Positions 8,837-17,327 are shown, counted from the first letter of the stretch. The stretch is DNA of 64,000 nucleotides from Clostridium_AD sp937920395 (GCA_052274345.1 DAVZGP010000008.1:29134-93133); one strand, 5' to 3'. Numbers and translations: made by a program. The notes: a model not told the origin generated them from the letters alone.

Positions 8837-9442
8837 TTAATTTATATTTTCTATAACAACCACACTAAGATCGTCAAAAACCATATCCTTAATTTCTAAA
8901 ACTGTGCCTTTTACAATTTTTTCATCCACATATGATAATTCCATACCAACATATATGGTCGCTGTTATATTATTATCAAAAAGTTTTCTACACAAAGCTT
9001 GCGGTGAATTACTTTTATCGGTAAGCCACACAGATATTTCACGATTACTCACAATTTCTATAAAATCTTCTTGCCTTCCATGCATACTACCTAGATGAGC
9101 ATTTTGCCACGGTTTTTTAAGCTTACACATTAAATATTGAAAAGAACTTATACCAGGTACTATTTCTATTTCACCTTTAAAGTTATTATTTATATAGTTT
9201 ACTATACCATAAAAACATGGATCACCTGATGCTATTATTGCGATATTTTTATCAATGTTTTCTGTTATATAATGCATAATAGCCTTTAATGTTTTAACTA
9301 CTATCTTTTTAACATTAGTTTTAGGTATACTCGCCGTAGCTCTTTCAAACCCTATAATCACATCCACTTTTTCCATAGTTTCTACTGCCAAAGGAATAAT
9401 ATATTTTGGGCTTCCAGGCCCAATGCCAACTATATAAACCAT
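8837..9442 (-). CDS. cbiE: cobalt-precorrin-7 C5-methyltransferase
   Basis: CbiE methylates C5 of the corrin ring and acts with the decarboxylating C15-methylase CbiT; in many species the two are one protein (CobL). Here CbiE is a stand-alone 201-residue methylase with VYIVGIGPGSPKYI, ASGDPCFYGIVNYI near residue 72, IVPGISSFQYLMCKLKKPWQ near 97, and the LGSMHGR motif near 118 that marks CbiE. CbiT is encoded far away at 49123-49692. The ribosome binding site before ATG 9442 is weak. About 106 bp with two repeat copies separates it from cbiD. Confidence 0.93.
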   Translation of the reverse strand: MVYIVGIGPGSPKYIIPLAVETMEKVDVIIGFERATASIPKTNVKKIVVKTLKAIMHYITENIDKNIAIIASGDPCFYGIVNYINNNFKGEIEIVPGISSFQYLMCKLKKPWQNAHLGSMHGRQEDFIEIVSNREISVWLTDKSNSPQALCRKLFDNNITATIYVGMELSYVDEKIVKGTVLEIKDMVFDDLSVVVIENIN

Positions 9443-9475
9443 ATTTTCTGCAACCTTTCACTATTTATTCACCTA

Positions 9476-9550
9476 TTAGTTGTTAACTGTCCCTACTTAT
9501 TTGGTTGATTATCTGTTTAATTCCTTGTTCATTAGGTCTTAACCGTCCCT
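9476..9550 (-). repeat. RAYT-linked 19-bp repeats, tandem pair touching the cbiD stop
   Basis: Two minus-sense copies: TTAGTTGTTAACTGTCCCT at 9476-9494 and TTAGGTCTTAACCGTCCCT at 9532-9550, 56 bp apart. The TAG stop of cbiD (9549-9551) overlaps the edge of the second copy, so the repeat helps to set the end of the gene. Confidence 0.85.
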
Positions 9551-10634
9551 AATTATCTTCCCTAGTGTCACACAGAATTCCTTTATTCATAGAAAACATA
9601 ATAACTTCTGCAGGTATTGTTTCGTATGTATACTGAAATAACTTTTTCTTTACTTTATTTGCAATATTTTTATATATTTCGTTGTAATCATCCTCTAATA
9701 GCTTTATTGCACCCTCAGTAGTTTTTTCTTTATAAACATTAGTTACAATATCAGTAGGCGCCCCTATTAAGGCTAATTCTAGTGCTATTACTTCAAGCCT
9801 CACATCACATACTCTGCTATGAGTTTGAAAACATCCCGCCGCTATTTTGCATGCTTTTCCTATATGCCCTATAAGAAGAATGTTTTCTATATGTTTTTCC
9901 ATGCAACTATTTAAAGCAAATCCTATATAGTTTGAAACCATTACTATGTTATCAGATTTAAGCCCTATTTTTGCAGCCATATCTTCTCCCATATTCCCAA
10001 AAACTAAGGTAAGATTCTTATGACCAGCGGCTACCTTTTGAGATATCTCTATATTAATAGATTCTGTAAGGGCTTCTTGTGACATTGGTGTAACAATGCC
10101 TGTTGTTCCTAGAATTGATATACCACCCTCAATTCCTAATCTTGGATTAAATGTTTTTTTGGCTACCTCTTCCCCCTCAGGAACAAATATAGTAATTGTA
10201 ATACCGGCATCTTTAGGTAGAACTTCCTTTACTTCCTTTTCTATCATTTTTCTAGGTACTGGATTTATCGCCCATTCACCTTTAGCTACGTATAATCCTT
10301 CTCCTCTAACTATTCCAACGCCTTTTCCACCTTTTAAGGTATATCCTGGTTCTGATTTTTCAGCCCTTGACCAGATTTCCATGCCATGAGTTGCATCTGG
10401 ATCATCTCCACCATCCTTTATAATGCAGCACTCAACAAAGTTTTCCCCTTTTACTACCTTACATATAGGAAGCAACAGTTCTATGCCCTTTGGGGTGTCT
10501 ATCCTTATCTCATCTATATCAGAATTGTAAAACAGTATTTGTGTAGCTGCCTTTGCAGCCCCTGCAGCACAAGATCCAGTTGTATATCCACATCTAAGTT
10601 TTTTTCCATTAAAATTAACATATAAATCAAGCAA
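9549..10634 (-). CDS. cbiD: cobalt-precorrin-5B C1-methyltransferase
   Basis: CbiD methylates C1 in the anaerobic pathway. The 361-residue protein has the diagnostic RCGYTTGSCAAGAAKAA motif near residue 14, DGGDDPDATHGMEIW near 75, GGKGVGIVRGEGL near 98, NPVPRKMI near 123 and GGISILGTTGIVTPMSQEAL near 171. It starts at TTG 10634 behind AGGGGGTG. CbiD has no sequence relation to the other cobalamin methylases, so these motifs are decisive. The stop codon overlaps a repeat copy. The gene follows cbiC by 69 bp in the operon. Confidence 0.95.
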   Translation of the reverse strand: MLDLYVNFNGKKLRCGYTTGSCAAGAAKAATQILFYNSDIDEIRIDTPKGIELLLPICKVVKGENFVECCIIKDGGDDPDATHGMEIWSRAEKSEPGYTLKGGKGVGIVRGEGLYVAKGEWAINPVPRKMIEKEVKEVLPKDAGITITIFVPEGEEVAKKTFNPRLGIEGGISILGTTGIVTPMSQEALTESINIEISQKVAAGHKNLTLVFGNMGEDMAAKIGLKSDNIVMVSNYIGFALNSCMEKHIENILLIGHIGKACKIAAGCFQTHSRVCDVRLEVIALELALIGAPTDIVTNVYKEKTTEGAIKLLEDDYNEIYKNIANKVKKKLFQYTYETIPAEVIMFSMNKGILCDTREDN

Positions 10635-10703
10635 TGTTTACACCCCCTGATAAGGTTGTTATTTATTTTAAATACCTAATAATTATGAAAACCTAGCTAC
10701 GTA

Positions 10704-11330
10704 CTAACTCCTATCTACAATCATATACATTAATGCGTTTAATATAGATGCAGCCACTGTGCTTCCGCCTTTTCTTCCCCTTACAACAATCATTGAAAGG
10801 TCTAATTTTTCGATTTCTATTTTAGATTCAGCAGCTCCAACAAAGCCAATAGGTGCAGCTAGTATAAATTTAGCATTACATTTCCCTTCCTCAATTAGTT
10901 CTTTTAATCTAAATAAAGCTGTAGGTGCATTGCCAAATATAAAGAATTCAACCCCGTCATCTACTGCCTTCTCAACCGCTGCCATAGAACGCGTTATATG
11001 ACGTGCTTTAGCTATTTCAGCCACCTTTTCATCACTAACATAACATAGTGCATTGCAATTCAAGTCTTTAAGAGCTTTTTTATTTATACCTGCAAGTGCC
11101 ATTTTTGTATCAGTATATATAGTTACTCCTTTTTTAAGCAACTCTACAGCTGTGTCTATTGCCCCATCTCGAATATATAATATATTCATATATTCAAAAT
11201 CTGCTGTTGTATGTATTACTCTTTTTACTATTGAAAGCTCTCTAGGCGAATATTCATGTTCCCCCATCTCTGATCCAATAATTTCAAAACTTCTCTTTTC
11301 TATATCCATAGGAATTTTTATGTAATCCAT
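10704..11330 (-). CDS. cbiC: cobalt-precorrin-8 methylmutase
   Basis: CbiC (CobH) moves a methyl group from C11 to C12 to give cobyrinate. The 208-residue protein has RSFEIIGSEMG near residue 13, the catalytic-histidine motif VIHTTADFEY near 38, ARHITRSMAAVEKA near 108, GNAPTALFRL near 132 and AAPIGFVGAAESK near 156. The ATG start follows AAAGGAG. It sits between cbiA and cbiD. Two repeat copies fill the spacer that separates it from cbiA upstream. Confidence 0.95.
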   Translation of the reverse strand: MDYIKIPMDIEKRSFEIIGSEMGEHEYSPRELSIVKRVIHTTADFEYMNILYIRDGAIDTAVELLKKGVTIYTDTKMALAGINKKALKDLNCNALCYVSDEKVAEIAKARHITRSMAAVEKAVDDGVEFFIFGNAPTALFRLKELIEEGKCNAKFILAAPIGFVGAAESKIEIEKLDLSMIVVRGRKGGSTVAASILNALMYMIVDRS

Positions 11331-11383
11331 ATTTTAATCTCCTTTTGTTTTAATATAAATGAGTGACTTAAGTGACTTAAGTC

Positions 11384-11457
11384 GGGGACGGTTAAGAACT
11401 AATTGACTTATCCCACCTATAAATAGGTGTAAATAGTTGGGGACAGTTAACAACTAA
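11384..11457 (+). repeat. RAYT-linked 19-bp repeats, tandem pair
   Basis: GGGGACGGTTAAGAACTAA at 11384-11402 and GGGGACAGTTAACAACTAA at 11439-11457, same orientation, 55 bp apart, in the spacer between cbiA and cbiC. Confidence 0.88.
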
Positions 11458-11472
11458 TCTGACCTAATTCCC

Positions 11473-12828
11473 CTATTTAAAAATCTTTCTAAACCATAAC
11501 AGGTTTCCAAAAAAATGCACATGTCCATAAACAGCTAAAGTGTTTTTCTTAACATATCCACATAACCAACTTTTCTTGCTTCCATCATAAACCTCTTTAG
11601 AAAGCTTAAAGACCTTTTCTTCTTGTAAATCAACAAAAGATTTATGAAACTCATGACAATTTATACTCATGTCTTTAGGTAAAACAGTATTTTCTATCTC
11701 CACCTTAATTTTCGCATATCCAAAATTCTGAAGTCTTGTGGTTAATGTATAATATCCATCAAAAAATCCAACAGCTTTATGTGTTATTTGTTCTTCACCT
11801 AAAGTTTTTTCACCCTGCGATCCTTCGCTTAGAGGTTTTTCCCCTAAAGTAAGGTACATTAATCCTCCACATTCGGCGTAACAGTGCAAACCATTATCTA
11901 AAGCCTTTTTAATACTATGAAGCATAGATGTATTCCTTGCTAATTCCTTTTTAAATACCTCGGGGTACCCCCCACCTAAATAAAGAAAATCAATGTTGCT
12001 AGGTAGCTTCTTATCACTAAGTGGACTAAAGTATAGAAGTTCTCCGAGTTCCTCAAGAAGTTCTAAGTTTTCTTTATAATAAAAACTAAAGGCTTTGTCA
12101 TAGGCAACAGCTATTCTTTTCCCATTATTTTCAACGTGAAAATCATCTACATATTTCTTGCTTTCTTTAAATTGTTCCAATAATAAATCCATATCCAAAT
12201 GTTTCTCTAATAATTTTGCACATACTTCAATTTTTTCCTCAAGGTCCTCTATTTCGCTACTTTGAATTAACCCCAAATGTCTACTTTGCAAAGATAATTT
12301 CTCATCTTTTGGAAGATAACCTAAAACCTTTATATTACAGTTTTTATCAATAGCTGATTTAAGCAGTTTATAATAACTCTCAGTTATATTGTTTAATATT
12401 ATCCCACATATATCCGCATCTTTAAAATTAACTATTCCATTAATTTCTGCGCAAAATGTTGCTACCTGAGCTTTCGGAGACAATACAAGTATAATAGGTA
12501 AGTCTAAAACCTTAGACACATGATACGTAGAATATGCTGTATCTATGCCTTTGCCATCATATAATCCCATTACGCCTTCAACTACTGCTAAATCACCACT
12601 CCCTCTAGTAAAACTAGCCTTAACTCCAGCTTCGCCCATAAGATATAAATCTAAATTTCTTGAATCTTGTCCAGTTATTTTCGAATGAAATGCTGAATCT
12701 ATATAATCAGGTCCTACTTTATAACCCTGCACCTTAAAGCCCCTATTTTTTAAAGCTTTCATAATTCCAAGGGTTACCGTGGTTTTGCCCCCACCACTTG
12801 CATTGGATGCTATAACTATACTCCTCAT
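11473..12828 (-). CDS. cbiA: cobyrinate a,c-diamide synthase
   Basis: CbiA amidates the a and c side chains of cobyrinate with glutamine and ATP. The 451-residue protein has an N-terminal ATPase domain with P-loop SNASGGGKTTVTLG, YKVGPDYIDSAFHSKITG near residue 37 and VEGVMGLYDGKG near 83. The C-terminal type-1 glutaminase domain shows YLGGGYPEVF near 273, CYAECGGLMYLT near 313 with the nucleophile Cys, and CHEFHKS near 390. It lies between cobD and cbiC with repeat pairs on both sides. Confidence 0.95.
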   Translation of the reverse strand: MRSIVIASNASGGGKTTVTLGIMKALKNRGFKVQGYKVGPDYIDSAFHSKITGQDSRNLDLYLMGEAGVKASFTRGSGDLAVVEGVMGLYDGKGIDTAYSTYHVSKVLDLPIILVLSPKAQVATFCAEINGIVNFKDADICGIILNNITESYYKLLKSAIDKNCNIKVLGYLPKDEKLSLQSRHLGLIQSSEIEDLEEKIEVCAKLLEKHLDMDLLLEQFKESKKYVDDFHVENNGKRIAVAYDKAFSFYYKENLELLEELGELLYFSPLSDKKLPSNIDFLYLGGGYPEVFKKELARNTSMLHSIKKALDNGLHCYAECGGLMYLTLGEKPLSEGSQGEKTLGEEQITHKAVGFFDGYYTLTTRLQNFGYAKIKVEIENTVLPKDMSINCHEFHKSFVDLQEEKVFKLSKEVYDGSKKSWLCGYVKKNTLAVYGHVHFFGNLLWFRKIFK

Positions 12829-12868
12829 TTATAACCACTTCCTTTTATGGACTATCAATTAAAATCAA

Positions 12869-12934
12869 TTAGTTGTTAACCGTCCCTTAAGTTTTGATCC
12901 ACCCCTTAAGTTCAATTAATTGTTAACCGTCCCT
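12869..12934 (-). repeat. RAYT-linked 19-bp repeats; one encodes the CobD C-terminus
   Basis: Two minus-sense copies, TTAGTTGTTAACCGTCCCT at 12869-12887 and TTAATTGTTAACCGTCCCT at 12916-12934, 47 bp apart. The second is read as the last codons of cobD: it gives GTVNN and the TAA stop. Confidence 0.92.
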
Positions 12935-14034
12935 AACATTTTGACTTTCAATTCTAATTCTTTTAAACACTGAATCATTTTTTCATTTCTAACATTATCC
13001 TTAATTGCGAGCCTTATAAACTGTTTGTCGAGTCCCCTAAAATTGTCTGCTTTTCTTATAACAAACCCTTGATCTAAACATAGTTTATAAAATTCATCTG
13101 AATCTATTCCTTTTAATTTGCACAATACAAAATTACCGTAGGTTAAAAACACCTTATCTAAAAAGAAAATATTATTTAACGCTTTTAGAAAAATAGGTCT
13201 TTCATCTTTTATCCATTGTTTACTTTTTTCAATATACCTATAATCCTTTAGAACATTAATTGCTGCAACTTCAGCAAAACAATTTATATTCCAAGGGTTT
13301 TGTTTGTCTTTAATTCTTTTTATTAATTCAGCATTACTACTTACTCCATATCCAAATCTTATGCCAGGCATCGCGAAAAATTTAGTTAAAGCCCTTATTA
13401 TAAATAAACATTTGTAAGTTTTAACACTCTGTACAAAACTATGCTTATCATCGCCTGTAAATTCTATAAAAGCCTCGTCAATTATTATAACTTTATTATT
13501 ACTCTCACAATAATGAAGAATCTTTATAAACTTAGCTTTATCAATGATATTACCATTAGGATTATTAGGATTAGCTAGGATTAACCCTTCTACATTTCGT
13601 AATTTATTAAAAATATCTTCATAATCATATGAGAGCTGCACATATTTATGCTTTAACAAAACAGTGCCACTAAAATCCTCCTTCAAGTGTGAATATTCTA
13701 TATTGCAAGCCCATTTTTTAGCGTCAATTTCATACTCTACAAAGGAAGGTACTACAATTAGTAAACTTCTAAGGCAAGATATAACTAAATCAATTATCTC
13801 AGCTGCTCCATTTCCTAAAACAAAATATTCTTCTGGACACCTAACGTATTTGCCTAATGCCCCTAACACATTCCTATATTGAATATCTGGATATCTAGTT
13901 AATGCATCAATTCCATCACTAATATTATCAATGAAGCTTTTAGGAACGCCAAGCGGATTTATATTAGAACTATAATCTATTAATTCTCTTCCCTCAAGTA
14001 ACCCATTAGTATAAATATCTCCACCATGTATCAT
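12916..14034 (-). CDS. cobD: L-threonine-O-3-phosphate decarboxylase
   Basis: CobD makes (R)-1-aminopropan-2-ol O-phosphate, the linker used by CbiB. The 372-residue protein is a fold-type I PLP enzyme related to histidinol-phosphate aminotransferase: HGGDIYTNG at the start, DYSSNINPLGVPKSF near residue 20, LANPNNPNGN near 153, IIDEAFIEFTGDD near 183, the PLP lysine in ALTKFFAMPGIRFGYG near 215-230, and QFIRLAIKDN near 343. The N-terminal HGG and SSNINP motifs and the operon position favour CobD over HisC. The final residues LGTVNN and the stop are encoded by a repeat copy, so the native tail has been replaced or extended. ATG start behind GGAGGG. Confidence 0.9.
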   Translation of the reverse strand: MIHGGDIYTNGLLEGRELIDYSSNINPLGVPKSFIDNISDGIDALTRYPDIQYRNVLGALGKYVRCPEEYFVLGNGAAEIIDLVISCLRSLLIVVPSFVEYEIDAKKWACNIEYSHLKEDFSGTVLLKHKYVQLSYDYEDIFNKLRNVEGLILANPNNPNGNIIDKAKFIKILHYCESNNKVIIIDEAFIEFTGDDKHSFVQSVKTYKCLFIIRALTKFFAMPGIRFGYGVSSNAELIKRIKDKQNPWNINCFAEVAAINVLKDYRYIEKSKQWIKDERPIFLKALNNIFFLDKVFLTYGNFVLCKLKGIDSDEFYKLCLDQGFVIRKADNFRGLDKQFIRLAIKDNVRNEKMIQCLKELELKVKMLGTVNN

Positions 14035-14098
14035 CGAACACCCTCCTTTCTTCTGGTCCCCCTACACTTGCAATTTTATCTACAAATAACATAAGACT

Positions 14099-14932
14099 CT
14101 AAATACCTTTATGTGTTTTTCCAACATTTTTAAAATTTTCATTAATTACATCATTAATGTGCTGTATATAAATATCTTGAACATCTACATTTTCTCCAAG
14201 CCCATGTAGATATATTCTTACTTTAAATCCCTCTGCCTCTAAAATATTTTTCCATGACTCTTCCTTTTCGCCAACCATATCATTCCTAACATGATCTCCT
14301 GCAACTAAGAGCATTGGCATTAGAATAACTTCCTTAGTCCCATTTGCTATAACATTTGGTATTACTCTATCCAAAGTTGGGTATCCTTCAACTGTTGCTA
14401 CATGAGCATTATTAAACCCTCTGTCCCTTAAAACACTTTCGAAGCAGCAATATACTGCATTCGCAATATGATTTGTACCATGGCCCATTAAAATTACTGT
14501 GTCATCTTTTGGTAATTGCTTTGATAAAGCATCAACCATTATTGTATAATCATCTGGCACGCCAGCCTGTTCTCCCTTAAAACATATAAGGGGTCTTCCT
14601 ACCAAAATATTATCAAAAACATTACTTTCCTTATATTTATTAACTACATTATTTACATAATCAAATTCCGCTCCCGGAATAACATGCAAAGGTTGAATAA
14701 TTACCTCATTATAACCTTCATTTTTAAGTTTTTCTAAAGCTTCCTCTGGTGTATCTATATAAATATTATCTCTATTTTTAAGAACCTTAAGAATAATATG
14801 CGAAGTAAACGCTCTTCTTATATCGTAATCAACAAAGGTATTCTTTATTTTATCTTCTATTACATCAATAGTCACTTTTCTTGTATCTTCATATGTTGTT
14901 CCAAAACTTACAACTAAAATTGCCTTCTTCAT
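14099..14932 (-). CDS. cbiK: sirohydrochlorin cobaltochelatase
   Basis: CbiK inserts Co2+ into sirohydrochlorin and commits it to the anaerobic route. About 277 residues; opens with KKAILVVSFGTTYEDTR, has QPLHVIPGAEFDYV near residue 82, the catalytic His in LMGHGTNHIANAVY near 147, VEGYPTLDRVIP near 179, and the second metal His in MLLVAGDHVRNDM near 204. ATG 14932 is chosen because AAGGTGGAAT lies upstream; the seven extra codons before it lack support. It is the first gene of the main cobalamin operon, downstream of a cobalamin riboswitch and terminator. No export signal, unlike periplasmic CbiK variants. Confidence 0.95.
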   Translation of the reverse strand: MKKAILVVSFGTTYEDTRKVTIDVIEDKIKNTFVDYDIRRAFTSHIILKVLKNRDNIYIDTPEEALEKLKNEGYNEVIIQPLHVIPGAEFDYVNNVVNKYKESNVFDNILVGRPLICFKGEQAGVPDDYTIMVDALSKQLPKDDTVILMGHGTNHIANAVYCCFESVLRDRGFNNAHVATVEGYPTLDRVIPNVIANGTKEVILMPMLLVAGDHVRNDMVGEKEESWKNILEAEGFKVRIYLHGLGENVDVQDIYIQHINDVINENFKNVGKTHKGI

Positions 14933-15000
14933 TGTTTTATTCCACCTTATCATGTATTTTTCGGAATGTTAAACTCTATTTGCTCCTAATATCTTTTCAA

Positions 15001-15041
15001 AAAACAAAAAGTAGTTCACTTAAGATAGCGACTACTTTTTA
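15001..15041 (-). terminator. riboswitch-controlled terminator before cbiK
   Basis: On the minus strand AAAAAGTAGT pairs with ACTACTTTTT, followed by GTTTTTTG. It lies between the cobalamin aptamer and the cbiK start and is the likely expression platform. Confidence 0.82.
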
Positions 15042-15073
15042 ATTAATTCGTAATAAATTAACTGCATTAAAAA

Positions 15074-15206
15074 GTTCTTTCCCTCCGAAAGCTTTGTTAA
15101 CATCATTTAGGCAGGTCTCCTGGCTTTTGATTTCTCAATTACAGTAGCGGGGGCTGCTGTGGATTTAAACCACATTCCCTTTTCACCTAATAATTTAGGC
15201 ACCTAA
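15074..15206 (-). promoter_or_regulatory. cobalamin riboswitch of the cbiK operon
   Basis: Read on the minus strand, the aptamer begins near GGTGCC, continues through GGGAATGTGG and CAGCCCCCGCTACTG (the L5/core region), and closes with the B12-box segment AAAAGCCAGGAGACCTGCC. A short stem-loop follows at about 15074-15095 (CTTTC-GGAGG-GAAAG). Its G-rich loop can pair with the C-rich L5, the kissing interaction of class-I cobalamin riboswitches. Bound cobalamin should favour termination and shut off the cbi operon. Confidence 0.93.
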
Positions 15207-15228
15207 AATTATATTCAATTATATTATT

Positions 15229-15257
15229 ATTTTATTATAATTAAGGTTCAGTGTCAA
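15229..15257 (-). promoter_or_regulatory. sigma-A promoter of the cbiK operon
   Basis: On the minus strand TTGACA (15252-15257) and TAAAAT (15229-15234) are separated by 17 bp, just upstream of the cobalamin aptamer. Transcription would start near 15222. Confidence 0.75.
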
Positions 15258-15282
15258 TATCATTTTAAAACTTAAACCTAGA

Positions 15283-15301
15283 GGGGACGGTTAACAACTA
15301 A
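15283..15301 (+). repeat. RAYT-linked 19-bp repeat, left flank of the transposase gene
   Basis: An exact copy of GGGGACGGTTAACAACTAA 94 bp before the RAYT start. It is inverted relative to the copy at 16491-16509 on the other side of the gene. Confidence 0.9.
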
Positions 15302-15394
15302 TGAACCAATGTACTTATTAGCCCACAAGAAAATGAATATCATTTTGCAACCTAGGTAACAATTAAAATGATACTTATTAAGCGAGGTGATTTT

Positions 15395-16306
15395 ATGCCA
15401 AGAGCGGCAAGAATAAAAACAGATGATTCAATATTTCATATTATGTGTAAAAGTATAAGCGAGGTAACTTTATTCAAGGATGATGAAGATAAGAGACGGT
15501 ATTTGTTACTTATAAAAAAGTATAAGACACTCCATAATTTCAAGCTTTACGGGTACTGTCTTATGGATAACCATGCTCATTTAATGATTGATGCTAACGG
15601 CTGTGATATATCAAAAATAATGCACGGAATAAATTTTTCTTATGCAATGTATTTTAATAGAAAATACGCGCGAGAAGGACACCTTTTTAAAGATAGATTT
15701 AAGAGTAAAATTGTTTATAGCGACAGGTATTTAAGGACCTTATCTCTTTACATGCACAATAATCCTACAGCCATAGTTGAGTATAAAGATTCTCCTGAAA
15801 AATACATCTTTTCTAGTTTATCAATATTTTTAGGAAAAGAACCTGATTCTTTCAACCTAGTTGATTATGTATTTGTTATGAGTCTATTTGGTAAAACCCT
15901 TAAAAGTGCAAGGAAAAATTACTATGACCTCCTCTTTAGATGTAATGAAGAAAAATTAGAACAAGAAATGGAATTTGAAGATGAAAAAACAGCTTATAAT
16001 AGTGAAAGGAATATACTAATACGCAACTTTAAGCCAGAAGATATATTAGAATTCATAGCATCAAAAATGAATATATCAAAGATTCATCTTCATACTAAAT
16101 ACAGTAGAAAGTTTGTACATGCAAAAGCTTTAGCAGTTATTTTAATGAGAAGTCTTTGTAATTTTAAATCAAAAGATATATCTATAACACTTGGAAATAT
16201 TACGCAAGCTAGAGTATCCAGATTAAGCAATATTGGTATAGGTTTAATTAGTACAGAAAAAAAATATGAAAATATTATTGATGATTTTATTAAATGTTAT
16301 ACTTAA
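15395..16306 (+). CDS. REP-associated tyrosine transposase (RAYT, Y1/HUH family)
   Basis: The protein has about 303 residues. The N-terminal Y1 domain (about 1-130) opens with PRAARIKTDDSIFHIMCKS, carries the metal-binding HUH motif in DNHAHLMI near residue 55, GHLFKDRFKSKIV near 98, and a helix with the probable catalytic Tyr in LRTLSLYMHNNP near 115-126. The C-terminal part (about 215-303) holds a DnaA-like or helix-turn-helix segment (FKSKDISITLGNITQARVSR). This is the single-copy housekeeping-like transposase class that moves short repeats, not an IS200/IS605 with TnpB. ATG 15395 follows GCGAGGTGA. The gene is flanked by inverted copies of the 19-bp repeat. Closer in, ATACTTATTAAG (15371-15382) faces CTTAATAAGTAT (16302-16313). 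It is the only plus-strand gene in the cobalamin region. Confidence 0.9.
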   Translation: MPRAARIKTDDSIFHIMCKSISEVTLFKDDEDKRRYLLLIKKYKTLHNFKLYGYCLMDNHAHLMIDANGCDISKIMHGINFSYAMYFNRKYAREGHLFKDRFKSKIVYSDRYLRTLSLYMHNNPTAIVEYKDSPEKYIFSSLSIFLGKEPDSFNLVDYVFVMSLFGKTLKSARKNYYDLLFRCNEEKLEQEMEFEDEKTAYNSERNILIRNFKPEDILEFIASKMNISKIHLHTKYSRKFVHAKALAVILMRSLCNFKSKDISITLGNITQARVSRLSNIGIGLISTEKKYENIIDDFIKCYT

Positions 16307-16449
16307 TAAGTATTATATAGAATTTTTAAAATTTAAAAATAATATATAACTTTGTTTTTTGTGATAACCTTGGACAAGCATGGTAAATACGCTATTTATT
16401 AATACATAGAATCAAAATACTAGATTAAATAGTTAATTTAGTCGTAAAA

Positions 16450-16477
16450 AGGTGCAAATTCAAAAAAATTTGCACCT
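16450..16477. terminator. terminator after cobS
   Basis: AGGTGCAAATT pairs with AATTTGCACCT across a six-base loop; on the minus strand it is followed by TTTTT. It ends the cobT-cobC-cobU-cobS transcript and may also act on the RAYT transcript. Confidence 0.8.
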
Positions 16478-16490
16478 AAATAATAGCTAA

Positions 16491-16509
16491 TTAATTGTTA
16501 ACCGTCCCT
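16491..16509 (-). repeat. RAYT-linked 19-bp repeat, right flank of the transposase gene
   Basis: TTAATTGTTAACCGTCCCT, two bases beyond the cobS stop and inverted relative to the copy at 15283-15301. Confidence 0.88.
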
Positions 16510-16511
16510 AC

Positions 16512-17270
16512 TTATGCATGATTAATTGCAATAAATATAATCATTGTTAAAATCTCAACTAATTCATTATTAGCTCCCAAACTATCTCCTGTAAGTCCTG
16601 TAATTTTACTCTCGCAGAATTTATTAAATAAGAAGCTTAAAAATAACCCTGGAACTATTAATATAATACTTGTTTTGATTCCTATTAATACTGTTCCAAG
16701 TATAATAGTTATGATTCCAGCTATTACCAGTCTTTTCACATCAATATTCCCAATATATATATTTCCTGAACCTTTCTCTTTAGCATTTTTTCCTATAAAC
16801 GATATAAATACCACAGTAAATCTTGCAATTATTGGAGTAGCTATTAATATAAGTGGTAAATTAATTTGTATGATGGCGGTCACCGCCGCATATCGTGCTA
16901 ACATATCAAATACTATAGCGATAGTTGCGAAAGTGCCTACTGAACTATCTTTCATAACCTCAATTATTTTGTATTTATCACCTTTTAATGAAAAGAATCC
17001 ATCGCATGTATCTCCAAGTCCATCAACATGCAATCCTCCAGTAATAATTATAGGTATAATAACTACAAATATTGCTGTAATATTTACCGGTAGCACTTTT
17101 ATTAACAAATAATAAACTACCCATTGAACTAGTCCTATAAATAATCCTACTATAGGAAAAAATATAGATCCTCGCTTAAAGTTTTCTTTCTCGCACTTTA
17201 AACTTTTATTTATAGGTATTCTAGTGAAAAACTGGAAAAACAGTAAAAAATCATTTAAATATTCTCTCAT
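16512..17270 (-). CDS. cobS: adenosylcobinamide-GDP ribazoletransferase (cobalamin synthase)
   Basis: CobS joins adenosylcobinamide-GDP to alpha-ribazole at the membrane, the penultimate or final step depending on the substrate. This 252-residue protein has six or so hydrophobic segments and the metal-binding motif GGLHVDGLGDTCDGFFS near residue 77-93, followed by KDSSVGTFATIAIV near 106. The N-terminal LLFFQFFTRIPI is also typical. Last gene of the cobT-cobC-cobU-cobS operon; the gap to cobU is 57 bp and the start site has a weak ribosome binding site. A repeat copy starts right after the stop codon. Confidence 0.95.
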   Translation of the reverse strand: MREYLNDFLLFFQFFTRIPINKSLKCEKENFKRGSIFFPIVGLFIGLVQWVVYYLLIKVLPVNITAIFVVIIPIIITGGLHVDGLGDTCDGFFSLKGDKYKIIEVMKDSSVGTFATIAIVFDMLARYAAVTAIIQINLPLILIATPIIARFTVVFISFIGKNAKEKGSGNIYIGNIDVKRLVIAGIITIILGTVLIGIKTSIILIVPGLFLSFLFNKFCESKITGLTGDSLGANNELVEILTMIIFIAINHA

Positions 17271-17327
17271 TTATTACTTGCAATGCCCTACCATTGCAAG
17301 GTTCACCTCTTTCCTAGATAATAAAAA

